Shown here piece after piece: positions 49,827 to 58,192 of a stretch of 64,000 nucleotides of DNA. Each line of letters opens with the position of its first letter. The stretch's first letter is position 1. Origin of the DNA: an uncultured Caulobacterales bacterium (GTDB taxonomy: Bacteria > Pseudomonadota > Alphaproteobacteria > Caulobacterales > Caulobacteraceae); the NCBI GenBank assembly GCA_903862425.1, contig CAIOYC010000020.1, positions 1-64,000 on the forward strand, read 5' to 3'. Made by a program: the position numbers and the translations under genes. The notes under the pieces were generated by a model. The model saw nothing but the letters and a program-made list of their open reading frames with translations. It was not told the DNA's origin and did not search any database.

Positions 49827-50342
49827 ATGACGATGATCCGCCCCCTCGCGCTGGCGCTCGCCGCCGCGCTGCTCGCCACCACCGCCGTGGCCGCGCAAAC
49901 CGCGGACGCCCCCTCCGCTTCCGCCGCGCCTGCGGAACCGATCAAGGGCACGCCGGCGGAGAATGCCGGGGCCAGGCCCTTCACGGGCGACGGCATGTGG
50001 AAGGCCTTCCACGAGCAGGACGGCGTCCACCGCATCGTCGGCGACACCATCGACCTCAGCATGGCCGACCCGCGCATCTCCGACATCTTCAAGGGCAACG
50101 ACATCCCCAAGCTGAAGACGCTGCTGGAGGAGCAGTTCTGCTATCTGCTCGGCGGCGGCTGCACCTATAAGGGCCGCGACATGAAGACGGCGCACAAGGA
50201 TATGGGCCTGCAGATGTCCGACTTTAACGCCCTGGTGGAGAACCTGCAGACCGCCATGGACCGGGAACACGTCCCGTTCCGAGACCAGAACCGCCTCCTC
50301 GCCAAGCTGGCGCCCATGGAGCGTACGACTGTAACGCGCTGA
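49827..50342 (+). CDS. Exported group 1 truncated haemoglobin
   Basis: A 171-residue protein: a signal peptide (MTMIRPLALALAAALLATTAVAAQ), an Ala/Pro-rich linker to about residue 45, and a truncated globin of group 1. It shows DPRISDIFKGNDIPKLKTLL, EQFCYLLGGGCTYKGRDMK and the proximal-His segment AHKDMGLQMSDFNALVENL, ending AMDREHVPFRDQNRLLAKLAP. Two Cys flank a Gly-rich loop. It should bind haem and O2 or NO in the periplasm. Its ATG overlaps a ribosome site formed by the end of the DUF3034 gene (TAG GAGCGC ATG). Confidence 0.9.
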   Translation: MTMIRPLALALAAALLATTAVAAQTADAPSASAAPAEPIKGTPAENAGARPFTGDGMWKAFHEQDGVHRIVGDTIDLSMADPRISDIFKGNDIPKLKTLLEEQFCYLLGGGCTYKGRDMKTAHKDMGLQMSDFNALVENLQTAMDREHVPFRDQNRLLAKLAPMERTTVTR

Positions 50343-50346
50343 CCGA

Positions 50347-50649
50347 TCAGCGCTTGAAGCGCACCTTGCCGATCACGAGTTCGTCCACCTCGAGCCGGCG
50401 AAAGCGCGCGTTGCCGACCATCAGACGCCCGATGGCGAGGGCGCCGATCGCCAAGGCGCCCACGGCCAAGGCTCCCGCCGCCGCCGAACCCAGGGCGATC
50501 AGACCGAGCGCACCCGCCGCCGAAACCTTGGCACCGGTGGCTTGCACCACGTCCGGTCGATGCGAGGGCTGCCAGCGCACCAGTTCGGGATTGGGATCGG
50601 CGTCCCAGGCCGGGTCGTCATCGATCTGCAGTTCGATATCGTTGGTCAT
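50347..50649 (-). CDS. Small protein with pentad (solenoid-like) repeat
   Basis: A 100-residue protein. After an acidic N-terminus (about residues 1-35), the C-terminal 45 residues fall into consecutive pentads: GALAV GALAI GALAI GRLMV, then GNARF RRLEV DELVI GKVRF, with a hydrophobic residue at positions 3 and 5 of each. The first pentads could also be a membrane helix. The pattern resembles pentapeptide-repeat beta-solenoids but without their usual Ala-Asp-Leu. The ATG is at 50649. It converges with the haemoglobin gene with 4 bases between. Confidence 0.6.
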   Translation of the reverse strand: MTNDIELQIDDDPAWDADPNPELVRWQPSHRPDVVQATGAKVSAAGALGLIALGSAAAGALAVGALAIGALAIGRLMVGNARFRRLEVDELVIGKVRFKR

Positions 50650-50782
50650 GGGGCTGCAATCCTCTGCGGGGCCTCGAAGTTCCCCGGCACGTGACGAGAC
50701 CGACCTGCGGCTGGTCTTCCGGAGCCGGTATCGCTAGAAGCCTGCAACCCTATCACAGAGCCCCAGAAGCACTCAGAAGCCC

Positions 50783-51544
50783 ATGGCCGGACATTCCAAG
50801 TTCAAGAACATCCAGTTTCGCAAGGGCGCACAGGACAAGAAGCGCTCCAAGCTGTTCTCCAAACTGTCGCGCGACATCACTCTGGCGGCCAAGAACGGTT
50901 CGCCCGATCCCGGCACGAACGCCCGGCTGCGTCTGGCCATCACCAATGCCCGCGCCGAGTCCATGCCCAAGGACAATATCGACCGCGCCATCAAGAAGGC
51001 GCTGGGCGGCGAAACCGACACCTATGAGGACATCCGTTATGAGGGCTTCGGGCCCGGCGGCGTGGGCCTGATCGTTGAGGTGTTGACCGACAACCGCAAT
51101 CGCGCCGCCGCCAACGTGCGCACCATCTTCGGCAAGAACGGCGGCAATATGGGCGAGTCCGGCTCGGTCTCGTTCATGTTCGATCGCCTGGGCCAGATCG
51201 TCTACCCCCTCTCCGCCGGGTCCGAGGACAAGGTGATGGAGGCGGCTATCGAGGCGGGAGCCGAAGATGTCGAGACCGACGCCGGCGACGAGGACACGCC
51301 CGCCACCCATGTGGTCTACACCGCCTTCGAAGATCTGAATGCCGTGGTCGATGCCCTGGAAGGCGTGCTGGGTCAGGCCAAGTCCACCGGCATCATCTGG
51401 AAGCCGAAGACCGCCACTCCGGTGGCCTCGGACGATGTGCCGACCTTGATGAAGCTGCTCGACGCCCTGGACGACGACGATGACGTGCAGACCGTGTTCG
51501 GCAATTACGACATCGCCGACGAGGACTTGGCCAAGCTCGGCTAG
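50783..51544 (+). CDS. yebC: YebC/PmpR-family transcription/translation regulator
   Basis: A 253-residue YebC-type protein; members bind DNA or aid translation of proline-rich stretches. The opening [21 protein letters not shown], the [24 protein letters not shown] block (shown in part) and [19 protein letters not shown] are diagnostic. The three-domain length matches the family. It is monocistronic, converging with the double-TetR gene with 9 bases between the stops. In alphaproteobacteria it often precedes ruvC; ruvC is not here. Confidence 0.95.
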   Translation: MAGHSKFKNIQFRKGAQDKKRSKLFSKLSRDITLAAKNGSPDPGTNARLRLAITNARAESMPKDNIDRAIKKALGGETDTYEDIRYEGFGPGGVGLIVEVLTDNRNRAAANVRTIFGKNGGNMGESGSVSFMFDRLGQIVYPLSAGSEDKVMEAAIEAGAEDVETDAGDEDTPATHVVYTAFEDLNAVVDALEGVLGQAKSTGIIWKPKTATPVASDDVPTLMKLLDALDDDDDVQTVFGNYDIADEDLAKLG

Positions 51545-51553
51545 TCCACCGGC

Positions 51554-52771
51554 TCAGTCGCAGAAGACGCCCATGAGCATGGGGCGGGCGTAGAAGTCGA
51601 CCGCCTCGGCGGGGCCGATGCCGCGGACCCAGGCATCGAGGTCGGCGGCGGCGTTCAAGGTGGCGTTGATGGTCTGGGCGGCGATCACCGCGTCCACCGG
51701 GCGGATCGAACCCTCGGCGATGCCGTCGGAGATCATGGCCGAGAAGCGGTCGGACAGACGGTTTGAGTGCTCCACGACCTGGTTGCGCATGCCCGTGGGC
51801 AGGGCCGACATGGCGGAGGTGCGCAAGAGCTGGCCCGCCTCGGTCATCTGGTATTCGACGATCCCCGCCGCCGCGCTCGACAGCCGGGCCCACTGGTCGC
51901 CTTGAATGCGCATGGCCGCGCTCTGCACCCGGCGCACCACCTCGAAAGTGCGCTCGAAGCAGGCCATGACCAGATCGTCCTTGGCCTCATTGTGATGGTA
52001 GAATGAGCCTTTGGTGACGTTGAGTTCGGCGGATATCTTCTCCACCGAGGCGCCGCGATAGCCACGTGAATTGATCAGCCTAGTGGCGGCCACCAGGAAG
52101 GTGTCGCGCCCACCCACCTCGAACGGCTCAGCGGAGACGGGGAGCGGCTGGGGCGCCCACCGGGCCCCGTCAGGCGCGAGGCCATGCACCAGGATGTCGC
52201 CCAGCCGGTCGCGAATGCGCGGATAGTCCTCCACCTCGTAGCGCGGAAGCCAGATCGCCGACCACAACACCTGCTCCAACAGCATATGGGTCTTGGCGTT
52301 GGCGGCCTTGCGCCCCGCCGAATCCCCGTCCCACACCAGTTGGCGCAGCTTGCGGAACATGTCGCCGTACGCGGCGCTGACCTGTTGCAGGTGCGGGGCG
52401 TTCAATGCGCGCACGTCGGCGAAGCTGGGGATGGGCGGACGCTCATCGAGCCGGATCGCCGCCTTGGCCTCCAGATAACGATGCAGGAATCGCCGCAGCC
52501 GCGCCTCGGGCGTGGTCGCCAGGAGCGCGTCGTCGATCATGGCGTCGAACTGGGCGATGCCTGCAAAGAAGCAGGCCGCGGCCAGATCTTCCTTCTTCTT
52601 GAAATAATAGGTGACGCTCGTGGTGATCAGGCCGACGCTCGCCGCCACGTCGGCCAGGGTCATGCCCTTGACCCCGCGCTGGTTCAGGATGTGCGTCGCC
52701 GCCGCAACGATGGCGTCGCGCTTTTTGGCATAGCGCTGGGTCGAGGCGGTCACTATGGGGCTGGCGTCCAT
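51554..52771 (-). CDS. Double TetR-type regulator (two HTH domains)
   Basis: A 405-residue protein made of two TetR-type repressors in one chain. The first HTH is near residues 18-65 (AIVAAATHILNQRGVKGMTL then TSVTYYFKKKEDLAAACF) and the second near 215-262 (FLVAATRLINSRGYRGASVEKI then KGSFYHHNEAKDDLVMACF), each followed by its own ligand-binding helical domain. A normal TetR protein is about 200 residues. The ATG at 52771 is chosen; the frame upstream is not protein-like. It lies 32 bases downstream of hslO on the same strand. Targets are unknown. Confidence 0.9.
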   Translation of the reverse strand: MDASPIVTASTQRYAKKRDAIVAAATHILNQRGVKGMTLADVAASVGLITTSVTYYFKKKEDLAAACFFAGIAQFDAMIDDALLATTPEARLRRFLHRYLEAKAAIRLDERPPIPSFADVRALNAPHLQQVSAAYGDMFRKLRQLVWDGDSAGRKAANAKTHMLLEQVLWSAIWLPRYEVEDYPRIRDRLGDILVHGLAPDGARWAPQPLPVSAEPFEVGGRDTFLVAATRLINSRGYRGASVEKISAELNVTKGSFYHHNEAKDDLVMACFERTFEVVRRVQSAAMRIQGDQWARLSSAAAGIVEYQMTEAGQLLRTSAMSALPTGMRNQVVEHSNRLSDRFSAMISDGIAEGSIRPVDAVIAAQTINATLNAAADLDAWVRGIGPAEAVDFYARPMLMGVFCD

Positions 52772-52803
52772 GCGCCGAAGGTCGCGCGGGACCAGCGGAT
52801 TGT

Positions 52804-53730
52804 CTAGCCGGCCTCGCTCACGGCATCCGGCTCCAGCGCATATTCGCGGGAGCAATATTCGCAGGTGACGTGGATGCGCCCGTCCGCCTCGACCATCCCG
52901 GCCACGTCCTCCTTGGGGAAGGAGCGCAACATGCCCGTGACCCGGTCGTCGGAGCATCGGCAGAACGCCGTGAGCGCCTTGGCCGGGAAGAGCCGCACCC
53001 CGTCCTCGTGGAAGAGGCGGAACAGCAAGGTTTCAGGCGAAACCAGCGGATCGAGCAGTTCGTCCTCGCCGAGGGTGGCGAACAGGGCCTGGGCCCGCTC
53101 CCACGCATCTTCGGTGGAGCCGCGCGCCTGATCCTCGGCGATGTTCTGGATCATCATGCCGCCGGCGCGCCAGCGCAGGCCCTCCGCATCATGCACTTGG
53201 CCCACCGCCAGCTTGACCTGGGTGGGCACCTGTTCGGACTGGGCGAAATATTCCGCTGCAGACAGGGCCAGGGTGTCGCCCTCGATGGCGGTGACGCCCT
53301 GATAGCGGTCTTTGGCCCCGATAGGGTCGATGGTCATGATGAAAACGCCCTTGCCCAGCAGGGCCTGAGCGCCCGGCCGCGCTTCGCCCAAAGCCGCCAG
53401 CCGATCGGCGTCGAACCGGCAATAGCCGCGCAGGCCCCCGGTGGTGTCGTAATCGGCCACCACATAGGCCACCGGCCCGTCGCCTTGGGCCTGCACGATC
53501 AGGCGGCCCTCAAACTTCAGGCTTGAGCCCACAAGTGCCGCCAGAGCGGCGGCCTCGCCCAGCAGGCGCGCGACGGGTTCGGGATAGTCGTGGCGGTTGA
53601 GGACTTCGTCCACGACGGGGCCGAGACGCACGATGCGGCCTCGCGCGGGCTGGCCCTCGATCTGGAAGGGCGCAACGAGGTCATCGTCCAGCGGATGGAT
53701 GTCGGAAACGGTCGAACTTTCTGAAAGCAT
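52804..53730 (-). CDS. hslO: Hsp33 redox-regulated chaperone
   Basis: A 308-residue redox-activated holdase chaperone. The N-terminal core domain (DLVAPFQIEGQPARGRIVRLG, RGYCRFDADRLAAL) precedes the C-terminal zinc/redox switch with four Cys in CRCSDDRV and CEYCSREY, which release Zn2+ and form disulphides on oxidative stress. The ATG at 53730 is the family start; a longer frame upstream is rejected. It is divergent from divL with about 174 bases between. Confidence 0.95.
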   Translation of the reverse strand: MLSESSTVSDIHPLDDDLVAPFQIEGQPARGRIVRLGPVVDEVLNRHDYPEPVARLLGEAAALAALVGSSLKFEGRLIVQAQGDGPVAYVVADYDTTGGLRGYCRFDADRLAALGEARPGAQALLGKGVFIMTIDPIGAKDRYQGVTAIEGDTLALSAAEYFAQSEQVPTQVKLAVGQVHDAEGLRWRAGGMMIQNIAEDQARGSTEDAWERAQALFATLGEDELLDPLVSPETLLFRLFHEDGVRLFPAKALTAFCRCSDDRVTGMLRSFPKEDVAGMVEADGRIHVTCEYCSREYALEPDAVSEAG

Positions 53731-53904
53731 GGGCGGGAATGTAGGCGACGGATCGGATTTTGCGAGCGTCGCAGCCTTTGCGCGCCAGCGGACCTCCGCC
53801 AGACAGCGTGCGACAGAGGCGCAGGCGCCCATTTGAGGTATGGTTGGTGATTCGCATTCGCCGGCCGCTTCGCTGTGTCCGGCCAGGGATGACAAGTACG
53901 CCGG

Positions 53905-56241
53905 ATGGCCGGTCTGGACGCCGCATTCTACGCCGCGGGGGGCGCTTCCAGCCTGGCGCTGGCCGCCGCCCTGTGGGCGCTGGCGCTGCGGCGCTCGTCG
54001 CAGCGGCGCATCCGCGAACTAACCGTGCAACTGTCCGTGCGCGACCCCGACGCCGCCCAGGCCTCCGCCGAAGCCTTCGGCAGCGCGGTGATCGCCATCG
54101 ACCCTGGCGCGGAGGGGGCGCCCACCGCCGAGCTCGCCGCCGGTCCCGACAGCCTCGCCGCTTGCGCCGTCGCTCTAGGCCTTGGCGCCGACACCCTGCC
54201 CGAGCAGATGGTCGAGGCGCTGATCCACTCCGATCCCGACCATGGTCGCAAGATCCAGGCCCTGATTGAGCGCGGCGAGCCCTGCGACTTCGAAGCCCCC
54301 GGCCCGGACGGCGGCGCGGTGGTCGTGGTCGGCCGCACGGCGGGCGCCATGGCCTGGCTCCGCCTGCAGGTTGCAGAAGGATCAGGCGCGGGCCTGCCCT
54401 CGGCCGCGCGCTTCGCCGCCTTCCTCGATGTGCAGCCCGCTCCGGCCTGGATCGTCGGGCCGGACGGGCGGCTCCTGTGGGCGAACCGCGCTTGGCTGAA
54501 CGCTGCCGACGCCCCCAGCATCGAGGCCGCCCAGGTGCGCGACCTGGCCTTCGACCGCTCCATCGAGGCGGTGGCGGCCGAGGCGGCTGTGGCCGGCGAA
54601 GCGCGCGAGGCGCTGCGCTGGGCCCCGGTCAAGGGCCGCCGCCGCGCCTTCCAGGTCACCGCCGAACCGCTCGAAGGCGGCGGTGCGGGGGCCGTGGCGC
54701 TGGACGTGACTGAGACCGCCGACGTGCGCGAGACCCTGCGCCGCACCGCCGCCGCCCACGACGAGACCCTGAACCGACTCGACGATGCAGTGGCCATCTT
54801 CGGTCCCGACAAACGTCTGTCGTTTCACAACATCGCCTTCGCCGAACTGTGGGGGCTGGAGCCCGCCTGGCTGGAGGAGAAGCCGACCAATGGCGAGGTT
54901 CTGGACCGTCTGCGCCAGCGCCGCCGCCTGCCTGACACCGTCGACTACGCCGCCTGGAAGGCCAAGGAGCTCGGCTATTACGAGTCGCTGGAGGCTACGC
55001 CCGACGAACTATGGAGCGTGCCGGACGGGCGCACCCTGCGCGTGGTGCGTCAGCCCCACCCGCTGGGCGGCCTGCTCATCCTCTACTCGGACATCACCGG
55101 CGAGCTTCGCCTTCGCGCCCAATACAATGGCCTGGTGCAGGTCCAGCAGGCAACCCTCGACAAGCTGAACGACGCGGTGGCGGTGTTCGGCTCGGACGGG
55201 CGGCTGCGCCTGCACAACGAGGCCTTCGAGCGGTTTTGGGGCCTGACCGCCCAGGCGGTGCAGGACGCGGGGGACTTCGACGGCATCGCCGCCCTGTGCA
55301 CGCCCCTGCTGCACGACCGGGTGTTCTGGCGCGAGCTAAAGGCCCGTGTCGCCGATCCGGATCCGCAGGCGCGTGCGCCGGTGACGGGGGAGATCCGCAC
55401 CTCCGACCAGCGCATCGTCGCCTACCAGACCCGCCCACTGCCCGACGGAGCCACCCTGCTCGGCTTCGACGACGTGACCGCCACGCGCAAGCTGGAGGAA
55501 GCGGTGATCGCCCGCTCCGAGGCCCTGGCTGACGCCGAGCGTCTGAAGCGCGACTTCGTCGGCAACGTCTCCTACGAACTGCGTACGCCCCTCACCACCA
55601 TAATCGGCTATTCGGAACTGCTCGAAAGCTTGGGCGACCAGCTCGGAGACCGGGCGCGGGGCCATGTGGCGTCCGTGCGCGCCGCGGCCTCGCAGCTCGC
55701 CCGCTCCATCGACGACGTGCTGGACATGGCCCAGATCGACGCCGGCGAGATGGCCCTCAGCCTCGGCGATACCGAGATCGGCGCCCTTCTGCAAAGAGCG
55801 GTAGAGCGGTCGGAAAAGCTGGCCGAACAGGGCGGGGTGACGCTGCGCTTCGATCTCGACCATGCGGGCGGTATCATCCGCGCCGATGCACGGCGGCTGG
55901 AGCAGGCCATCGACCACCTGCTCGCCAACGCCATCCGTTCCACCCCACCGGGCGGCACGGTGACCCTCGACGCGCGGCGCGGCCATGGCGAGGTGCGCCT
56001 CAGCGTCACCGACACCGGGCGCGGCATCCCCTATCATGTGCAAGCCCACATCTTCGACCGCTTCGTCGGTCGCGACCGCGGCGGTCCGGGCCTCGGCCTC
56101 GCCCTCGTCAAGGCGCTGATCGAACTGCACGGCGGCTGGGTGGCGCTAGAGAGCGAACCCGGCAAGGGCGCCACCTTCACCTGCCACGTCCCCGAAAGCG
56201 CCGACGTGGCGGGCGCGCACCCCGAGCTGAGCTTCGGCTAG
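53905..56241 (+). CDS. divL: Cell-cycle tyrosine pseudokinase DivL
   Basis: A 778-residue membrane-anchored sensor kinase homologue. It has one N-terminal membrane helix, three or more PAS-like domains (the WIVGPDGRLLWANRAWL, AIFGPDKRLSFHNIAFAELWGL and AVFGSDGRLRLHNEAFERFWGL repeats, about residues 180-520) and HisKA-HATPase domains. The HisKA box reads GNVSYELRTPLTTIIGY, with Tyr557 in place of the phospho-acceptor His, the hallmark of Caulobacter DivL (Tyr550), which binds DivK and controls CckA and so CtrA activity. G-boxes DTGRGIP and GGPGLGLALVKAL are kept. The stop overlaps a convergent gene by 4 bases. Confidence 0.95.
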   Translation: MAGLDAAFYAAGGASSLALAAALWALALRRSSQRRIRELTVQLSVRDPDAAQASAEAFGSAVIAIDPGAEGAPTAELAAGPDSLAACAVALGLGADTLPEQMVEALIHSDPDHGRKIQALIERGEPCDFEAPGPDGGAVVVVGRTAGAMAWLRLQVAEGSGAGLPSAARFAAFLDVQPAPAWIVGPDGRLLWANRAWLNAADAPSIEAAQVRDLAFDRSIEAVAAEAAVAGEAREALRWAPVKGRRRAFQVTAEPLEGGGAGAVALDVTETADVRETLRRTAAAHDETLNRLDDAVAIFGPDKRLSFHNIAFAELWGLEPAWLEEKPTNGEVLDRLRQRRRLPDTVDYAAWKAKELGYYESLEATPDELWSVPDGRTLRVVRQPHPLGGLLILYSDITGELRLRAQYNGLVQVQQATLDKLNDAVAVFGSDGRLRLHNEAFERFWGLTAQAVQDAGDFDGIAALCTPLLHDRVFWRELKARVADPDPQARAPVTGEIRTSDQRIVAYQTRPLPDGATLLGFDDVTATRKLEEAVIARSEALADAERLKRDFVGNVSYELRTPLTTIIGYSELLESLGDQLGDRARGHVASVRAAASQLARSIDDVLDMAQIDAGEMALSLGDTEIGALLQRAVERSEKLAEQGGVTLRFDLDHAGGIIRADARRLEQAIDHLLANAIRSTPPGGTVTLDARRGHGEVRLSVTDTGRGIPYHVQAHIFDRFVGRDRGGPGLGLALVKALIELHGGWVALESEPGKGATFTCHVPESADVAGAHPELSFG

Positions 56242-56717
56242 ATTTTCTGCTCGGCGAGATCGCCCCAGCGCGATCGCCCCTGCTCAATAAGTTGCGCCAG
56301 TTCCTCGCCACGGATATTGATACCGGCTGGAACTTGTAGTCGAGCACCCGTCTGGCCGAGCTCACCCTTCTGGCGGATAACAAGGGCGCTACCGGCTCGA
56401 TAGCCAAAGGGTTCAAGTTTCGCGTCCACGATCTGATCCCAGCCCAGTGTCCTATCCCGCCCCTTGCTCGTCAGCGTGACGCCGCGCTCATCGATGGCGA
56501 AGACGTCCCGACGCAACAGGCTTTCGAACAATTTGAAGCCAGCGAAGCCAGCCATTAAGGCGGTTCCAACCATCACCAGCCCAAGGCCGGCCGGCGGAGC
56601 CCCTTTGGCCAGGATCACTAGCCAGAGTGTAAAGCCTCCAAAGAGGAGCAAATTGACCGCAGGAAACCAGACGAGCGAAACTCGGCTTGTGGTCAGACGC
56701 AAAGGCAAGGAATGCAT
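56238..56717 (-). CDS. Membrane protein with PH-like cytoplasmic domain, function unknown
   Basis: A 159-residue protein with two membrane helices (about residues 15-36 and 44-63) and a C-terminal beta-rich domain of the bacterial-PH type (DVFAIDERGVTLTSKGRDRTLGWDQI). Such two-helix plus PH proteins are common and poorly characterised. The end overlaps the divL stop by 4 bases in the opposite direction. Codon use is slightly less GC-rich than in neighbours. A pentapeptide-repeat gene is divergent, 42 bases from its start. Confidence 0.65.
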   Translation of the reverse strand: MHSLPLRLTTSRVSLVWFPAVNLLLFGGFTLWLVILAKGAPPAGLGLVMVGTALMAGFAGFKLFESLLRRDVFAIDERGVTLTSKGRDRTLGWDQIVDAKLEPFGYRAGSALVIRQKGELGQTGARLQVPAGINIRGEELAQLIEQGRSRWGDLAEQKI

Positions 56718-56759
56718 TGTGGCGCTATCGGATGTTGAAACGCAAACGGAGCCAACACT

Positions 56760-57002
56760 ATGATCACGTTGCTGGCGGTCAAAGAATGTATCGACGCCCG
56801 CGACGTCGACCTGTCCGGATCGACCTTCAATGACGTGAAACTAGCGAACGCGACATTCGAGAACATTAACTTGGAGGCCGCACGGATCCACGACGCCAAT
56901 CTCTCCGGCGTTGCGTTCAGCGATTGCCGCATCGAAGGCGCGACGCTCGAAGGAGTGCTCCTGACCGACCTGCTGGCTGCTTGGCGCAAAGCGGCGGAAT
57001 AA
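56760..57002 (+). CDS. Small pentapeptide-repeat protein
   Basis: An 80-residue protein with about eight pentapeptide repeats (DARDV DLSGS TFNDV KLANA, TFENI NLEAA RIHDA NLSGV), the pattern A(D/N)LXX of a right-handed beta-helix, followed by a short C-terminal helix (LLTDLLAAWRKAAE). Small pentapeptide proteins often bind other proteins; some mimic DNA and inhibit gyrase, but no such role can be claimed here. It begins at an ATG 42 bases from the divergent gene's start and precedes the rplU promoter. Confidence 0.75.
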   Translation: MITLLAVKECIDARDVDLSGSTFNDVKLANATFENINLEAARIHDANLSGVAFSDCRIEGATLEGVLLTDLLAAWRKAAE

Positions 57003-57028
57003 GCCGGGCTCGCCGCCTGACTGCGCGT

Positions 57029-57056
57029 TGACTTCGCGAGCTTCCTGGCTATAAGA
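57029..57056 (+). promoter_or_regulatory. Promoter of rplU-rpmA
   Basis: TTGACT (57029-57034) and TATAAG (57051-57056) are spaced 16 bases, close to consensus. The start of transcription would be near 57064, leaving a leader of about 100 bases with a hairpin before rplU. Confidence 0.65.
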
Positions 57057-57066
57057 CGCTCCCTCT

Positions 57067-57101
57067 CGCCCGCGGGCTATCTCGCGGGCGCTTCCGTTTT
57101 T
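57067..57101 (+). promoter_or_regulatory. Leader hairpin with U-tract upstream of rplU
   Basis: CGCCCGCG and CGCGGGCG form an 8-bp GC stem with an 8-base loop, followed by CTTCCGTTTTT, between the rplU promoter and gene. It is terminator-like and could act as an attenuator, as ribosomal-protein leaders often do; no alternative fold was worked out. Confidence 0.4.
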
Positions 57102-57162
57102 GCGCGGTTGGTCGGCAGGTTTCGTTTCTGCAACCGATCGTCTGGCTCTAGAAGGCTCAACC

Positions 57163-57756
57163 ATGTACGCGGTGATCAAGACCGGCGGCAAACAGTACCG
57201 GGTCCAACCGGGCGACGTGCTGGTCGTCGAAAAGCTCGACGGCGATGTCGGCTCGACGGTGAAGTTCGACCAGATCCTCGCCCATGGCGAAGGCGGCGAC
57301 GTCACGCTCGGCGCCCCCCTCGTGGACGGCGCCTTCGTGCACGCCACCCTGATCGAGACCCGCAAGGGCGAGAAGGTGAAGATCTTCAAGAAGATCCGCC
57401 GTCAGGGCTATCGCCGGACCCGCGGTCACCGCCAGCATGAGACCGTTCTGCGCGTTACCGGCCTCGAAATCGGCGGCGAGACCACGAAGTGGGACGGCGA
57501 AGTCGATCTTTCCTCCAAGGCCCTGATCAACGCCAAGGCCCGCGGCCTGACCGCGCTGGTCGCCGAGCTCGAAGCCGCCGCCGCCCCGGCCGCGAGCGCC
57601 GAGACGCCCGCCGCGCCGAAGAAGGCCAAGGCCGCCCCGAAGACCGAAGCGCTCGACACCGCGGGCACCGAAGCCGATGGCGTGACCGCTGAAACCGCTG
57701 CCCCGAAGAAGAAGGCCGCCCCTAAGGCGAAGCCGGCTTCCGACAGCGCCGAATAA
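57163..57756 (+). CDS. rplU: Ribosomal protein L21 with long C-terminal extension
   Basis: A 197-residue bL21 protein of the large ribosomal subunit. The standard L21 fold covers residues 1-103 ([19 protein letters not shown] ... [23 protein letters not shown]), after which there is an extra 95-residue Ala/Lys/Pro-rich tail with repeated APKK motifs. E. coli L21 is 103 residues; alphaproteobacterial tails are common. The ATG at 57163 is the family start. It is followed by rpmA 15 bases later with AAGGAG. Confidence 0.96.
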   Translation: MYAVIKTGGKQYRVQPGDVLVVEKLDGDVGSTVKFDQILAHGEGGDVTLGAPLVDGAFVHATLIETRKGEKVKIFKKIRRQGYRRTRGHRQHETVLRVTGLEIGGETTKWDGEVDLSSKALINAKARGLTALVAELEAAAAPAASAETPAAPKKAKAAPKTEALDTAGTEADGVTAETAAPKKKAAPKAKPASDSAE

Positions 57757-57771
57757 GAAGGAGACCGACAG

Positions 57772-58050
57772 ATGGCACACAAGAAGTCTGGTGGTTCGTC
57801 CCGTAACGGCCGCGATTCCGACGGCCGTCGCCTAGGCGTCAAGAAGTTTGGTGGCGAACAGGTCATCGGCGGCAACATCATCGTTCGCCAGCGCGGCACC
57901 AAGTTCTGGCCGGGCGACAACTGCGGCATGGGCAAGGATCATACCCTGTTCGCCACCGCCGCCGGCTCGGTAGCCTTCAAGACCAAGCGCGACGACCGCA
58001 CCTACGTATCGGTCATCCCGGCCGAGACCACCAAGCAGGCCGCCGAATAG
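57772..58050 (+). CDS. rpmA: Ribosomal protein L27
   Basis: A 92-residue bL27 protein whose N-terminus reaches the peptidyl-transferase centre. The sequence starts [18 protein letters not shown], the normal mature start, so there is no cleavable leader as in Firmicutes. [31 protein letters not shown] and the [15 protein letters not shown] end are standard. It is coexpressed with rplU and followed by a strong terminator. Confidence 0.97.
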   Translation: MAHKKSGGSSRNGRDSDGRRLGVKKFGGEQVIGGNIIVRQRGTKFWPGDNCGMGKDHTLFATAAGSVAFKTKRDDRTYVSVIPAETTKQAAE

Positions 58051-58111
58051 CGATCCGAAGATTGAACCGGATCGCAGGCCAGGAGCCCCGATCCGGATCG
58101 CGAAACTAGCG

Positions 58112-58144
58112 CGGGGAGTCCGGATCACCGGGCTCCCCGTTTTC
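58112..58144 (+). terminator. Rho-independent terminator after rpmA
   Basis: CGGGGAG-T-CCGG-ATCA-CCGG-G-CTCCCCG forms a 12-position stem (one T-G wobble) with a 4-base loop, followed by TTTTCGTT, 61 bases after the rpmA stop. It should end the rplU-rpmA transcript before the GNAT gene. Confidence 0.8.
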
Positions 58145-58192
58145 GTTCCACTCCCCGCGCGCCGGGCTCCGCAGGGGCCGGAAAGGGGAGCT

